A stretch of DNA of 60,000 bases from Symsagittifera roscoffensis. Lineage: Eukaryota > Xenacoelomorpha > Acoela > Convolutidae. The translations under genes were made by a program, and so were the position numbers. Under the pieces are notes generated by a model. That model ran no database searches, was not told where the DNA came from, and saw only the letters and a program-made list of their open reading frames with translations. The stretch covers positions 35,717,109-35,777,108 of the forward strand of contig NC_087070.1 of the NCBI RefSeq assembly GCF_963678635.1, given 5' to 3'. Positions 21,075 through 32,160 of this stretch are shown piece by piece. Numbering within the stretch: the first letter of the stretch is position 1; each line of letters opens with the position of its first letter.

Positions 21075-22275
21075 GTTGGCGTTAGCGGCGGTGCAGAACC
21101 AGAGAAACAGACAAACTGAGTTTGAGACGAAAAATTTGGAAGCACCGAGTGCGGAACTGCCAACGAAGACGGTGGAAGCTGTAACGCAAGTCAACAGTGC
21201 AATAGAGGCCACGGCCAGGAATGCCCTAGAGATAAATTATGAGAAGGCGGCGACAGAGGCTATTAAACAAGTGAAACAGGACCTAAAGACGAAGGAGATA
21301 GAGCAACGATTGAAACAGGATATCGAAAAGCAGAAGTTAAACGAGACGTTAGGTTGGTCGGTGCCAGTGCCAGAAGCCGCAGCAGGGTCGACAAAAAGTG
21401 GAAATTGCAACACTCTGAAAATGGTGACGGGAAAATCATTCGGCATAACAAAGATCGGAGCCAGGATAATGTCAATAATCACTGTGGGCGGCCATGAAGT
21501 AACGAGGAACTTGAACGAACCCAGCGATCAGACAATAATGCACATTGATGTGTACGCAGATTACTTGAGTGCGATAAGCCCACAGACGACATCTAGAGCC
21601 TTGAGGGCGCTACTCACAAGAGATGGCAGCAAGTCAGTCCGTGTTGGGAACAGATATACAGAAGCTAATGGTCCGCATGAGGTGATGCTAAATATAGATG
21701 GGATAAACATCTATACGAAAACCATGATAACATGTGATGAAGATCTAGCGGGGCAGATCTACGTGTGCAAAGAAGAACTAAAAGTGAGATCGATTGGACA
21801 CTGTGTCATGCTGGAAGAAGATGCAATGCACATCCGTACGGAAGCGGACGTATCAGCACATGTGCTTGACATAAGTGGCAAGAAGACTCAATTACGTGGG
21901 TTACTTGATACGGGAGCGGTCTTGAGTGTTATACCAATCGAAACTTGGGAACGAATGGGTTTCGACAAAGATGACCTGATAGACTCAAGAATACGGATAT
22001 CAGCTGCGAATAAAGGGGCGCTGCGGGTACTAGGCAGAACACCAATAATAGCCCTAAATCTAGGGGAACACAACCTGTGGATGAGCTTTCTTGTGGTGGA
22101 GAACCTAGACGAGTCTGACCAGTTCATTTTAGGCAGAGACTTCATCAGGAACTTTGACGTAACGATTGATCTAAAGAATGCCATGTTCAGGATTCGAAAC
22201 CCGGATAGGAAGTACGTAATTAAACCGGTAAATCTGATAATGGAAAATGAGAATAAAGTGGCGGTGTTCTTGAGT
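20977..22275 (+). pseudogene. pol: Protease region, block 1, truncated
   Basis: Open frame of about 430 aa. After a helical, Glu/Lys-rich stretch (TEAIKQVKQDLKTKEIEQRL) it contains the retropepsin site LLDTGAVLSVIP and the second conserved block FILGRDFIRNFDV. At 22,276-22,288 the sequence leaves the pol order and returns to gag N-terminal sequence (join at AGAAGGGCAAAAC). RT and all downstream domains are therefore missing from this block. Catalytic residues look intact. Confidence 0.85.
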
Positions 22276-23716
22276 AGAAGGGCAAAACATTTGGAACGGT
22301 TTCCACGATAACAACAGAGGCCATCCAAGACGATGACTAGTTTAAACAGGGGCAGCAGCCAACAATATGGCCAAAGCTAGCCATGAAACAACAACATCTC
22401 TTGAACTGGGCGATTATATTGGCGAAGCTAGACCAGATCGACAAGAAACTAAAGCACAGCGAGGAGGATAGAGAGGTGATAAAGAAAGAACTAAGATAAA
22501 ACAAACACGAGTACCCGGACAGCGAGGGCGACAGAAGAAAAGCTTCAGCAGATGTCAGACAAGGTAGAGGCCACTGACGGAGAGCGAGATAAGAACATCA
22601 AAAAAAATATGCAAGAAATGAAGCAACGGTATGACGCTGAGAACAGCTAGTTGGGGAGTCTGGAAACGAGAATGGACACAATGAGAAGGTACCAGGCTGA
22701 GTTCATGTGCCATACAGGCAAAACTAGATGCCATGTTGAGAAACTCTACATCACAAGACAGGCCGGCAACGGATCGAACGCAAGGTAACAGAGTTGATTT
22801 CGTGGAACCACAACGGAACAAACGGCAGTCAACACCGTTACCATTACCCCGGGATGCAGAGAGCACAGCACCGGGGGGAGGGGGGGCAAGACAATCATGA
22901 AAAGTGGAACTGCAAATACGATGAGTGGTCCAGGTGATTCCACGACCTACAATAATGCGGGACCTGATGCCATGACGTGGGCTAGCACCTGGGAAATGAT
23001 GAGTATAACACTGGGAGCGTTCACTACGAGAAACACTGAATCGAGTGAGAGAGGAGGACGCAAGTCCAGGGAAAACCTTCAAGAAGCCAAAAGAATCTGA
23101 GGATGACTCAGACGTATGCATCGATACTTGGGTAGAAGTCATGAGACTACATTTGGAACAGGACAACTTGAACGACGAGAGACAAGCCTGCAGAGCGATA
23201 CTCAGCAACTTAGAAGGCACGACGATGAAATGCGTAGTTGGAAAGAAAGAAGAGGAACGCGACACAGCGGACAACATCTTCGAGATATTGTTGAATCGAT
23301 TCGGGTCAGGCATGAAGGGTCACCAAGCGATGATGAGATTCGAAAAAAGAAGGCAAAGGGACGATGAATTAATTGATCGGTTCCTAGATGATCTCGAGAG
23401 CTTGAGACGAAGGAGTGATCCTGAAGAGTCAACAAACAGAAGGAACTTTAGCATCGCCTCGAAGTTCATCGATGGGGTGAAAAGTGACCACTTGAGAACA
23501 ATGTTAGCAACGTACTATAAACTGTCGAAAGACAGCGCACCGACTCCAGAAGAGATGAGACAGAAGTCAAGTGAGTACATGCTAATGAAACCCAAGAAAT
23601 ACTCATATTCGGATAACAGGAACATGCAGGGGCGAGTCAACCACAAAGGTCGTCATGGTTTAAGCCTAGAGATGACATGGACAAACGTAGATCATGCGCA
23701 AATGGGGGTCAGCTGA
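22276..23716 (+). pseudogene. gag: Gag, block 2 (5' truncated)
   Basis: Begins inside gag at the duplication join and lacks the MVNTRSS start. It contains the capsid-like domain at 23,045-23,716, with small differences from block 1 (DDLESL in place of YDLESL, NRRNF in place of YRRNF). The upstream part is frame-broken, including a 16-bp deletion around 22,521 relative to block 1 and a stop (TAG) at about 22,648. The G-run is one base shorter than in block 1. Confidence 0.75.
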
Positions 23717-23939
23717 TCATCACGTGGCGGATTGCACAACATACAAACAGGGCATGAAGAGTCTGGGATATGCGCCCGATGAGGAAGACATGAGAGAGAT
23801 AGAAGAACACGAGTCCTATAGTGGCTTGATCATCAAGATAGGTACAAGATGTTTCTTCTGCAGTCAAGAGGGGCACTTCAGGATTGACTGTCCTTTGTTT
23901 TTGAGAGGCAGTCAAGAACCAGAGTCACATCAAGCATAA
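23694..23939 (+). pseudogene. gag: Gag zinc knuckle, block 2
   Basis: CFFCSQEGHFRIDC intact. G to A after the T-run (TTTTTGAG) adds a stop in the downstream frame relative to block 1, so protease would not be reached by the frame change that works in block 1. Confidence 0.8.
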
Positions 23940-23999
23940 GTTGGCGTTAGCGGCGGTGCAGAACCAGAGAAACAGACAAACTGAGTTTGAGACGAAAAT

Positions 24000-25505
24000 T
24001 TGGAAGCACCGAGTGCGGAACTGCCAACGAAGACGGTGGAAGCTGTAACGCAAGTCAACAGTGCAATAGAGGCCACGGCCAGGAATGTCCTAGAGATAAA
24101 TTATGAGAAGGTGGCGACAGAGGCTATTAAACAAGTGAAACAGGACCTAAAGACGACGGAGATAGAGCAACGATTGAAACAGGATATCGAAAAGCAGAAG
24201 TTAAACGAGACGTTAGGTTGGTCGGTGCCAGTGCCAGAAGCCGCAGCAGGGTCGACAAAAAGTGGAAATTGCAACACTCTGAAAATGGTGACGGGAAAAT
24301 CATTCGGCATAACAAAGATCGGAGCCAGGATAATGTCAATAATCACTGTGGGCGGCCATGAAGTAACGAGGAACTTCAACGAACCCAGCGATCAGACAAT
24401 AATGCACATTGATGTGTACGCAGATTACTTGAGTGCGATAAGCCCACAGACGACATCTAGAGCCTTGAGAGCGCTACTCACAAGAGATGGCAGCAAGTCA
24501 GTCCGTGTTGGGAACAGATATACAGAAGCTTATGGTCCGCATGAGGTGATGCTAAATATAGATGGGATAAACATCTATACGAAAACCATGATAACATGTG
24601 ATGAAGATCTAGCGGGGCAGATCTACGTGTGCAAAGAAGAACTAAAAGTGAGATCGATTGGACACTGTGCCATGCTGGAAGAAGATGCAATGCACATCCA
24701 TACGGAAGCGGACGTATCAGCACATGTGCTTGACATAAGTGGCAAGAAGACTCAATTACGTGGGTTACTTGATACGGGAGCGGTCTTGAGTGTTATACCA
24801 ATCGAAACTTGGGAACGAATGGGTTTCGACAAAGATGACCTGATAGACTCAAGAATACGGATATCAGCTGCGAATAAAGGGGCGCTGCGGGTACTAGGCA
24901 GAACACCAATAATAGCCCTAAATCTAGGGGAACACAACCTGTGGATGAGCTTTCTTGTGGTGGAGAACCTAGACGAGTCTGACCAGTTCATTTTAGGCAG
25001 AGACTTCATCAGGAACTTTGACGTAACGATTGATCTAAAGAATGCCATGTTCAGGATTCGAAACCCGGATAGGAAGTACGTAATTAAACCGGTAAATCTG
25101 ATAATGGAAAATGAGAATAAAGTGCCGGTGTTCTTGAGTAGAAGGGTAAGGCTGAAAGCGAACGAAGCGGAAATTGTAGGCTTACGGATGAAAAACTATA
25201 ATGAATTAAGTTATAGTAAGCAAGTATGCATAGTTCCCAATCCAAACAGTCAAAGTGCTGCTGTTTTAGGAAGATCCTTCTCGATAACCAAGAGCGGTCT
25301 CTGCGTCAGTGTCTTGTTGAATACTCTTGACATAACCATAACAATCCAGAGGGGAAGGAAGTTGGGATTTGCATTACCCGTGAAAACTCGATATGAAATG
25401 ACTGAAAATGTAAAAAAGAATGAATTACTCGAATGTTCCAACCACAGGGCAAAGATTTGCATCTTGAGACGACTGAATAAAAAAAAGGTTCAACAGGTTT
25501 TGTAA
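24000..25505 (+). CDS. pol: Protease plus protease-RT spacer, block 2
   Basis: 501-aa open frame. A charged helix (residues about 1-75) is followed by a conserved FGITKIGARIMSII segment, then the retropepsin site DTGA at 24,771-24,782 and FILGRDF (about residue 330), then a Lys-rich spacer ending KKKVQQVL at a stop. The spacer residues LLECSNHRAKICILRRLN correspond to the copy A piece 1,381-1,629. It would mature Gag-Pol inside particles. The open start is not an ATG; the frame is probably entered from gag by a shift. RT follows after the stop in another frame. Confidence 0.8.
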   Translation: MEAPSAELPTKTVEAVTQVNSAIEATARNVLEINYEKVATEAIKQVKQDLKTTEIEQRLKQDIEKQKLNETLGWSVPVPEAAAGSTKSGNCNTLKMVTGKSFGITKIGARIMSIITVGGHEVTRNFNEPSDQTIMHIDVYADYLSAISPQTTSRALRALLTRDGSKSVRVGNRYTEAYGPHEVMLNIDGINIYTKTMITCDEDLAGQIYVCKEELKVRSIGHCAMLEEDAMHIHTEADVSAHVLDISGKKTQLRGLLDTGAVLSVIPIETWERMGFDKDDLIDSRIRISAANKGALRVLGRTPIIALNLGEHNLWMSFLVVENLDESDQFILGRDFIRNFDVTIDLKNAMFRIRNPDRKYVIKPVNLIMENENKVPVFLSRRVRLKANEAEIVGLRMKNYNELSYSKQVCIVPNPNSQSAAVLGRSFSITKSGLCVSVLLNTLDITITIQRGRKLGFALPVKTRYEMTENVKKNELLECSNHRAKICILRRLNKKKVQQVL

Positions 25506-25579
25506 AGTCACTTAAGTCAGAGACAAATGATGGACTCTCGAGTTGTTCAAATTTCCCAGAAAGACCAAAGCTAGAGGAA

Positions 25580-26005
25580 GTGGAAATGGATAAACCAGTT
25601 TTTCCTGAAATAGAGCATTTAAGGCGTAAGGTAACGGTTGAACAGCTCGAGGCCATCAAGGACGTACTAGAGTGGAACGAGGAAGTTTTTTCGAGATATA
25701 AGGCAGACATTGGATGTTGTAATTTTGTTGAACATGAAATAGAACTTGAGGAGTCTGCGGTACCGCACAGGGAGGGGGCGAGGCGCATGACCGCACACAA
25801 ATCGGATGCGTGTAGGAAAGAGATAGAGACACTACTAGAGTATGATATGATAGAACCATCCAAATCACCGTGGGCGTGTGGAGTAGTGATGGCCAAAAAG
25901 AAAGGCGACCAATTGAGGTTTTTTTGTGACTTTCGGTATCTGATCTCCGTCACGGTGAAGGATGCCTATCCCATACCTAGGATTGATGAGAGCCTCTCGA
26001 AGTAA
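25580..26005 (+). pseudogene. pol: RT N-terminal part, block 2
   Basis: Residues KPVFPEIEHLRRKV, YDMIEPSKSPWACGVVM, AKKKGDQLRFFCDFRYL and DAYPIPRIDESLSK are the fingers of a Ty3/gypsy RT. The frame ends with TAA directly after LSK, where copy A and the downstream frame (KFFTTVDLG) show that the protein should continue. The same TAA is present in block 3 (34,280-34,282). Confidence 0.88.
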
Positions 26006-26659
26006 GGTGATGCAAAATTTTTTACGACTGTTGATTTAGGTTTGGCTTTTTGGCAGGTCCCATTGAGGAATCAAGACAGGGACAAAACAGGGTTTGCCTG
26101 CGAGTTGGGGCTGTTTCAATGGAAACGGATGCTGTTTGGTCTTTGCAATGCCACGGCTACATTTCAACGGTTGATGGCACATGCATTGATAGGTGTGACA
26201 AAAAAGGCAATGTGCTACGTGGATGACGTGGTAATAGCGAAGCCTACACTGGAATATCACATCGAGCAACTGGACAAGGTGTTTGCATGCATGAAGAGGT
26301 CGGGGCTAAAGTGCAAACCATCAAATTGCGAGATACTCAAGGATTCGATAAAATACTTGGTGAGGATGGTGGACAGGCACGGCATCAGACCAGATCCAGA
26401 TGCAGTTGAAGCAGTTCTAACTTGGAAGTCGCCAAAAACGGAACACCAGTTGATGAGCTTCCTGGGTTTTGCGAACTATTACAGGGAATCAATCAAGGGC
26501 TACGCATATAAGGTATACCCGATGCAACAATTAATGAGACACAAAGGCAAGAAGTTCACGTGGAACAACGCAGCTGAGGAATCATTCCAGAGAATAAAGA
26601 AAGAGTTGTGCGAGGCACCGGTGTTAGGGAGCCAACGGAGAAAGGGATATACGTGCTGA
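26006..26659 (+). pseudogene. pol: RT catalytic core and thumb, block 2
   Basis: Motif A lies as KFFTTVDLGLAFWQVPL just after the stop. LFQWKRMLFGLCNATATFQRL (motif B) and the catalytic YVDD at 26,216-26,227 follow, then the thumb FLGFANYYRESIKGYA and the connection. A few residues between VTKK and MCYVDD appear deleted compared with copy A. The frame shifts at about 26,640 and ends at 26,659. Order and motifs fix the family as Ty3/gypsy (Metaviridae-type). Confidence 0.9.
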
Positions 26660-27776
26660 ATACGGATGTGTCGGTAGTGGCGATTTCTGGAATTCTCCAT
26701 CAAGAAACGGGAAGACAGTCTTGAGATCAATAGCGTACGGGAGCAAAGTCTTGAGTGATACGGAAATGAAGTATGGGGCGCCGAAAGCGGAGATGTTCGC
26801 GGTGGTTACCTTTGTCGAGAAATATAGAGCATATCTAGGCAGTGAGCCATTCAAGCTGCGAGTCGACAACAGGGCACTCAGCTGGCTGAGGACGTACTCA
26901 ATGGACCAGAGCTACATTGGGAGGTGGATAGTTCTCCTGGACGGGTACAACATGATAATTGAGCACAGAACGAGAGACAAACATCAAAATGCCGATAGCT
27001 TGAGTAAGAAGACGAAGTTCTACGAGAGACAGGAACAGAGGGAGGCGAATAGGCCAGAAATAAAAGAGGGCTTCTCCTTCATGGATGAGGAAACGTATGA
27101 TAGTCTTCCACTCACGAGATGGCTCAACAAGTCAGGCAAACCGATAGAAGATCAACCCGAATTACCAAAAGAGCCTCCAGAGAAAACAATCCTGAAGAAG
27201 ACCCGAGGGATGCCGATAGGGATAATGCTCAAGTCAAAAATTGTGAGGGGGACGCTCAAGACGAAAGGCTTTAATCTCAACCAGGTAGAAACGGGAGAGG
27301 CACAGATAGATGAGGACTTGATGAGATTACTCGAGAAACTGGCAGATGATAAACCTGTGATCGAAGGAGAGGGCAAGGAGGAACCGGAAGTCACGATACT
27401 GCGAAGGAGTGAGACAGTCGGCGTTGGAAACTCCTTAGAAGAGAGTAATCCTGATGGGAAAGAAATCGGGCAGTCACTGGTTGACAGAATTCCTGATGAC
27501 ATACTTGAGCGGACTCGGGTTAAGAAAAAGAAAGTGGCGTTTAAGGAGGAAGCTGAACACCTTGGAATAGGTCAAGAGTCCGGGGAGTGGCCAACAGAGA
27601 AAGAAGATTCTGGAGAAGAAAAATTGTCCAGGGAGTGTGCAGAATGGGATGAAGATTCGGAGGGCAGCAGCGACGACCAAGATAGTCTGTGCATAATACT
27701 GGCAGAGGAGAAGATGAGACACCGCGACAGGGAGCTGCAGACGGATCCCTCATCAGGAACATACAACTTGGATTAG
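26643..27776 (+). pseudogene. pol: RNase H and acidic linker, block 2
   Basis: The first RNase H block (NTDVSVVAISGILHQE) is in one frame at about 26,655-26,705. The rest follows in the frame 26,721-27,776: YGSKVLSDTEMKYGAPKAEM (catalytic Glu region), FKLRVDNRALSW (catalytic Asp) and the terminal DKHQNADSLSK. Residues from about 110 on form a 240-aa Glu/Lys-rich, probably disordered linker to integrase, unusually long. RNase H would remove the RNA strand during cDNA synthesis. Confidence 0.88.
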
Positions 27777-27782
27777 CAAGAA

Positions 27783-28502
27783 GTGCGAGGAGGTGAAGAA
27801 CTTGAGAAAATTGCGGTATCGAGGAAACCGTTCAGGGAACTATCATGCAACTCGAATGTCAGAAAAAATCTGGTGCCAGAAGACGATAGAAAGATCATGA
27901 AAAGGACAGTGTGCGCAAAGCTGAAAGATGACATCCACAACCCGGGGGAAATGAATGGTCAGATAATGGCACTAAAGGAACATGTAAAGGTGAGATATAG
28001 ACTGTCGGATCTAATAAGGGTCCAAAAGAATGACAAGATGACAAGTAACCTCTCCAAATGGATCAGGACGGGGTCCAAAGAGAAGGGGGACCTGGAAGAA
28101 GACAGCTACAAGATCTTGAGCCAGTTCTACAAAGAAAGAAAAGATTTACTCTATCACACAGCTGATGGGGTGGTAGCGTGCAAGATAAAGGATGAGGAGA
28201 AGATATTACACAAGCATAACCTCAACATATTGCCCCAGTTGTATCAGACCGAAGTGTTATTCAGATCGCACGATCAAATGGGGCACCAGGGGATAGACAA
28301 GATGCAACAGAGAATACTTCACAGGTTTGATTGGCCAGGATTAAGGAAAGCCTGCGAGAGATGGGTGAATGCATTCCTGGCATGCCTGCAAGTGAAAGAC
28401 CCAAGGAAGATGAAGTTCCCACTCAAGTCCGTTGAGAACTCGGAATTCAACGAAGTCGTGCAAATAGACCACCAAAAGATCTGTATGACAGAGTCAGGAT
28501 AA
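27783..28502 (+). pseudogene. pol: Integrase N-terminal region, block 2
   Basis: The H2C2 zinc-binding region is recognisable: LFRSHDQMGHQGIDK, then WPGLRKACERWVN, then AFLACLQVK. The first Cys of the expected CxxC reads Phe (FLAC), so the zinc site is broken; block 3 reads SFLAC. The first catalytic Asp is in VVQIDHQKI. A TAA at 28,500-28,502 ends the frame (ESG*), shared with block 3. The module would help bind cDNA ends and multimerise. Confidence 0.88.
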
Positions 28503-29161
28503 AACCAGATACTAGTCATAATATATCACTTCACGAAGCTGGCGGAAGCGGTGCCGTGTCAGACAGCCTCGGCAGAGGAAACTTGTGACCACCTGATAAC
28601 ACATTGGATATCACGGTATGGCTGTTCCATGACATTTCAGTCGGACAACGCAAAGCCTTCGTGGGGGACTTGACGAAAGAATTGATGAAGAGGTCTCACA
28701 TAGCTCAAGCGCACTCAACGACCTACCATACCCAGACCAACGGGTTGGTAGAGAGGCAGAATAGAACGTTGGTGAACATGCTGAGGGTATACTGCTCAAG
28801 GTACATGACAGATTGGGATAAATATCTGCCGCAGGTGGTAGGGGCGTACAACAGTACGGAAAACTCAACAACAGGAATCAGTCCCTTCATGATGTTGACG
28901 GGCAAGGAAAGAGCAATGCCCCTAACATTCTTTTACCCGGAGTACGAAGGGAAAAAGACGTCGCCTCAAGCTTATGCGAAAGAAGCGATCAGGAGACAGC
29001 AGGAACTAAACGAGCTCTGCAGGAGGAATACTGCGCAAGCACAAATGAGACAGCGCAAGAAATACGATGAAAAAATATTGCAAGCGAAACCATATGCAGT
29101 GGGCCAATACGTGTGGGTCTTCCAGAATGTCATACCTCCAAAAGGGACAAAGAAACTTTAA
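28503..29161 (+). pseudogene. pol: Integrase catalytic core, block 2
   Basis: YHFTKLAEAVPCQTASAEET continues the core after the stop. The second Asp (FQSDNAKAF) and the continuation FVGDLTKEL lie across a single-base frame change near 28,650. The third acidic residue is in NGLVERQNRTL. Hence D, D and E are all present but cannot be in one protein. It would insert element cDNA into the genome. Confidence 0.88.
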
Positions 29162-30062
29162 GAAATGGAGAGGACCATTCATGATAACGGATGTACACCA
29201 ACAAGTACGGTTCTACCGTTTGAGTACGGGGCGCGCAGCACATTATGAAAATTTGAAGCCTCATGTACCATCCCCAGAAGACTGGTGCGTGCCGCAGAAC
29301 ATGGAAGGACTCGAGTACCTACTGGTGAAGCCAGCGTGTGAGGTGAATGAAAAAGGCACCAGAGAGAAAAACGAGTGCAACGAGGGCTTGAGTTTGGACG
29401 ACAATGGAAAAATAGAAGCGGATTCAGAGGCAGAATCCTTTGTGGAAGAAGATTGGAACAATCCGGAGCAGGACGGGGTACCAAAGTGGACGGAACCAGA
29501 CTTGCCGATAACGACAGGAACCAGGAGCGGTAATCGTAAACGGACAGGCATGAGGTACAATAGGTACGGGGATGACTTTTTGATTGACAAGATACGGCCT
29601 GAAGAATTGGGCGACGAGTTACTGAGTGTGGGCGAATTGGTGGCAGACGATGAAGGGCAAATCATCAACGACAGCGAACACTACCCAAATGAGGACTACT
29701 CCACACCAGAGCAAGAAACAGATCTGGAGCAGAACGAGATAGAGAGGAGGGAAAACACGAACCTGAGAATACTAGAGTGGATGCGTGAGGTCAAGAGCAA
29801 AAGAGATGAAGGGCTTAGCATCCAGCAGGTCGACGTGTCAGCAGAACAACACGTGAAAACGGGAGATCTCCTCTTCGGTTGGACGGCAACCGACAGGCCG
29901 CTCGAAATACCACCAGATAATTTAGACCCAGCATCATCGACGGGGACGTCGATAAATATTTTTGTCCGGGGAGTGGGGGTAGGACTTACCCACACCAAAA
30001 ATTTGATGATAAAAAAGCTCAAGGAAGTGAGAGAAACAAGTGAGCTGGAACTGGGCGAGTAA
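29067..30062 (+). CDS. pol: Integrase C-terminus (GPY/F module) with extended acidic tail, block 2
   Basis: Frame of 331 aa. KKWRGPFMITDVHQQ and RFYRLSTGRAAHYENLKPH are the GPY/F module that follows integrase in many Ty3/gypsy elements. About 200 residues of acidic linker follow (GDDFLIDKIRPEELGDELL, LEWMREVKSKRDE). Then VGLTHTKNLMIKKLKEVRETS leads into the macrodomain-like region. TAA at 30,060-30,062 replaces a Glu codon present in block 3, so integrase tail and macrodomain form one continuous frame apart from this substitution. The true start is upstream through a frameshift from the integrase core. Confidence 0.75.
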   Translation: MKKYCKRNHMQWANTCGSSRMSYLQKGQRNFKKWRGPFMITDVHQQVRFYRLSTGRAAHYENLKPHVPSPEDWCVPQNMEGLEYLLVKPACEVNEKGTREKNECNEGLSLDDNGKIEADSEAESFVEEDWNNPEQDGVPKWTEPDLPITTGTRSGNRKRTGMRYNRYGDDFLIDKIRPEELGDELLSVGELVADDEGQIINDSEHYPNEDYSTPEQETDLEQNEIERRENTNLRILEWMREVKSKRDEGLSIQQVDVSAEQHVKTGDLLFGWTATDRPLEIPPDNLDPASSTGTSINIFVRGVGVGLTHTKNLMIKKLKEVRETSELELGE

Positions 30063-30389
30063 GAGGCTGAGCCTACCATAGGAAGGAACTTCAAGACAAA
30101 ATTCGAAATTCCGAACGAGTACTCAGAGAACATCATGATAACGGATAGCGACTTCATCCTGTCAGACAGGACCAGCACGATTTGTATAACAGCGGACATG
30201 AACTTCAGATCAAGACTAGAAGCCGACTTCAAGAGAGAATACCAGAACGTGGAATTTCTATTCAGACAGAGACCGGGGCTGGGAGAAATGGCTGCGCTTC
30301 CCCCATCAGTGGCAGAAGTCCCGAGCAAATACCTGTGCTTTCTAGTCAATGAAAGAAATACGATAGATCCTGAGCACTTGATGTTAGCA
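30063..30389 (+). pseudogene. Macrodomain-like domain, block 2, truncated
   Basis: Continues the preceding frame after its stop: CITADMNFRSRLEADFKREY, then GEMAALPPSVAEVPSKYLCF and IDPEHLMLA. At 30,389/30,390 the sequence joins gag N-terminal sequence (MPNAEEQNQ) of block 3 with about 1 bp shared. The C-terminal half of the fold is therefore missing. See 38,217-38,846 for the full-length version. Confidence 0.6.
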
Positions 30390-32042
30390 TGCCGAATGCA
30401 GAGGAACAAAATCAAAATTCGATGGAATTCTTACCGATAGACACGGGGAGGACACGACGGTCAACACGCCAGAAACAGTAAAGGACGAATCCCAATTTAA
30501 AAAAAACTTCATTTACAGAAAGGATAGCAATGATGGTCGAAATGAAATCGAGAGACATAGTGACGGAAGAACCGGAAGCCGAGAAGGGCAAAACATTTGG
30601 AACGGTTTCCACGATAACAACAGAGGCGATCCAAGACGATGACTAGTTTAAACAGGGGCAGCAGCCAACAATATGGCCAAAGCTGGCCATGAAACAACAA
30701 CATCTCTTGAACTGGGCAATTTTATTGGCGAAGCTAGACCAGATCGACAAGAAACTAAAGCACAGCGAGGAGGATAGAGAGGTGATAAAGAAAGAACTAA
30801 GATAAAACAAACACGAGTACCCGGACAACTATTTCAATCTGGCGAGGGCGACAGAAGAAAAGCTTCAGCAGAGGTCAGACAAGGTAGAGGCCACTGACGG
30901 AGAGCGAGATAAGAACATCAAAAAAAAACATGCAAGAAATGAAGCAACGGTATGACGCTGAGAACAGCCAGTTGGGGAGTCTGGAAACGAGAATGGACAC
31001 AAGGAGAAGGTACCAGGCTGAGTTCATGTGCCATACAGGCAAAACTAGATGCCATCTTGAGAAACTCTACATCACAAGATAGGCCGGCAACGGATCGAAC
31101 GCAAGGTAACAGAGTTGATTTCGTGGAACCACAACGGAACAAACGGCAGTCAACACCGTTACCATTACCCCGGGATGCAGAGAGCACAGCACCGGGGGGA
31201 GGGGGGGGGGGGCAAGACAATCATGAAAAGTGGAACTGCAAATACGATGAGTGGTCCAGGTGATTCCACGACCTACAATAATGCGGGACCTGATGCCATG
31301 ACGTGGGCTAGCACCTGGGAAATGATGAGTATAACACTGGGAGCGTTCACTACGAGAAACACTGAATCGAGTGAGAGAGGAGGACGCAAGTCCAGGGAAA
31401 ACCTTCAAGAAGCCAAAAGAATCTGAGGATGACTCAGACGTATGCATCGATACTTGGGTAGAAGTCATGAGACTACATTTGGAACAGGACAACTTGAACG
31501 ACGAGAGACAAGCCTGCATAGCGATACTCAGCAACTTAGAAGGCACGACGATGAAATGCGTAGTTGCAAAGAAAGAAGAGGAACGCGACACAGCGGACAA
31601 GATCTTCGAGATATTGTTGAATCGATTCGGGTCAGGCATGAAGGGTCACCAAGCGATGATGAGATTCGAAAAAAGAAGGCAAAGGGACGATGAATTAATT
31701 GATCGGTTCCTATATGATCTCGAGAGCTTGAGACGAAGGAGTGATCCTGAAGAGTCATCATACAGAAGGAACTTTAGCATCGCCTCGAAGTTCATCGATG
31801 GGGTGAAAAGTGACCACTTGAGAACAATGTTAGCAACGTACTATAAACTGTCGAAAGACAGCGCACCGACTCCAGAAGAGATGAGACAGAAGTCAAGTGA
31901 GTACATGCTAATGAAACCCAAGAAATACTCATATTCGGATAACAGGAACATGCAGGGGCGAGTCAACCACAAAGGTCGTCATGGTTTAAGCCTAGAGATG
32001 ACATGGACAAACGTAGATCATGCGCAAACGGGGGTCAGCTGA
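30390..32042 (+). pseudogene. gag: Gag, block 3
   Basis: Starts inside the gag N-terminus (MPNAEEQNQNSMEF) at the duplication join. The capsid-like domain at 31,371-32,042 is identical in protein to block 1 rather than block 2. The upstream part is frame-broken as in block 1, with a longer G-run (12 G at about 31,201-31,212, against 8 and 7). Confidence 0.75.
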
Positions 32043-32160
32043 TCATCACGTGGCGGATTGCACAACATACAAACAGGGCATGAAGAGTCTGGGATATGCG
32101 CCCGATGAGGAAGACATGAGAGAGATAGAAGAACACGAGTCAAGAGGGGCACTTCAGGAT
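32043..32160 (+). pseudogene. gag: Gag C-terminus with half of zinc knuckle deleted, block 3
   Basis: Compared with blocks 1 and 2, 50 bp are missing after GAACACGAGTC at about 32,141. The gap is flanked by AGTC in the longer copies. It removes CFFC and shifts the frame, leaving only the GHF..DC half. Typical of a deletion between short direct repeats. Confidence 0.85.

Noticed and set aside
29067-30062. ORF after integrase as an env gene
   Set aside because: No signal peptide, transmembrane segment or furin-like site; it reads as GPY/F module plus acidic linker.
26145-30062. Intron-based explanation for all frame breaks
   Set aside because: Breaks are single stops or one-base shifts without intron-size gaps or consistent GT-AG borders when the blocks are compared; decay is simpler. 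Splicing cannot be excluded before ORFc.
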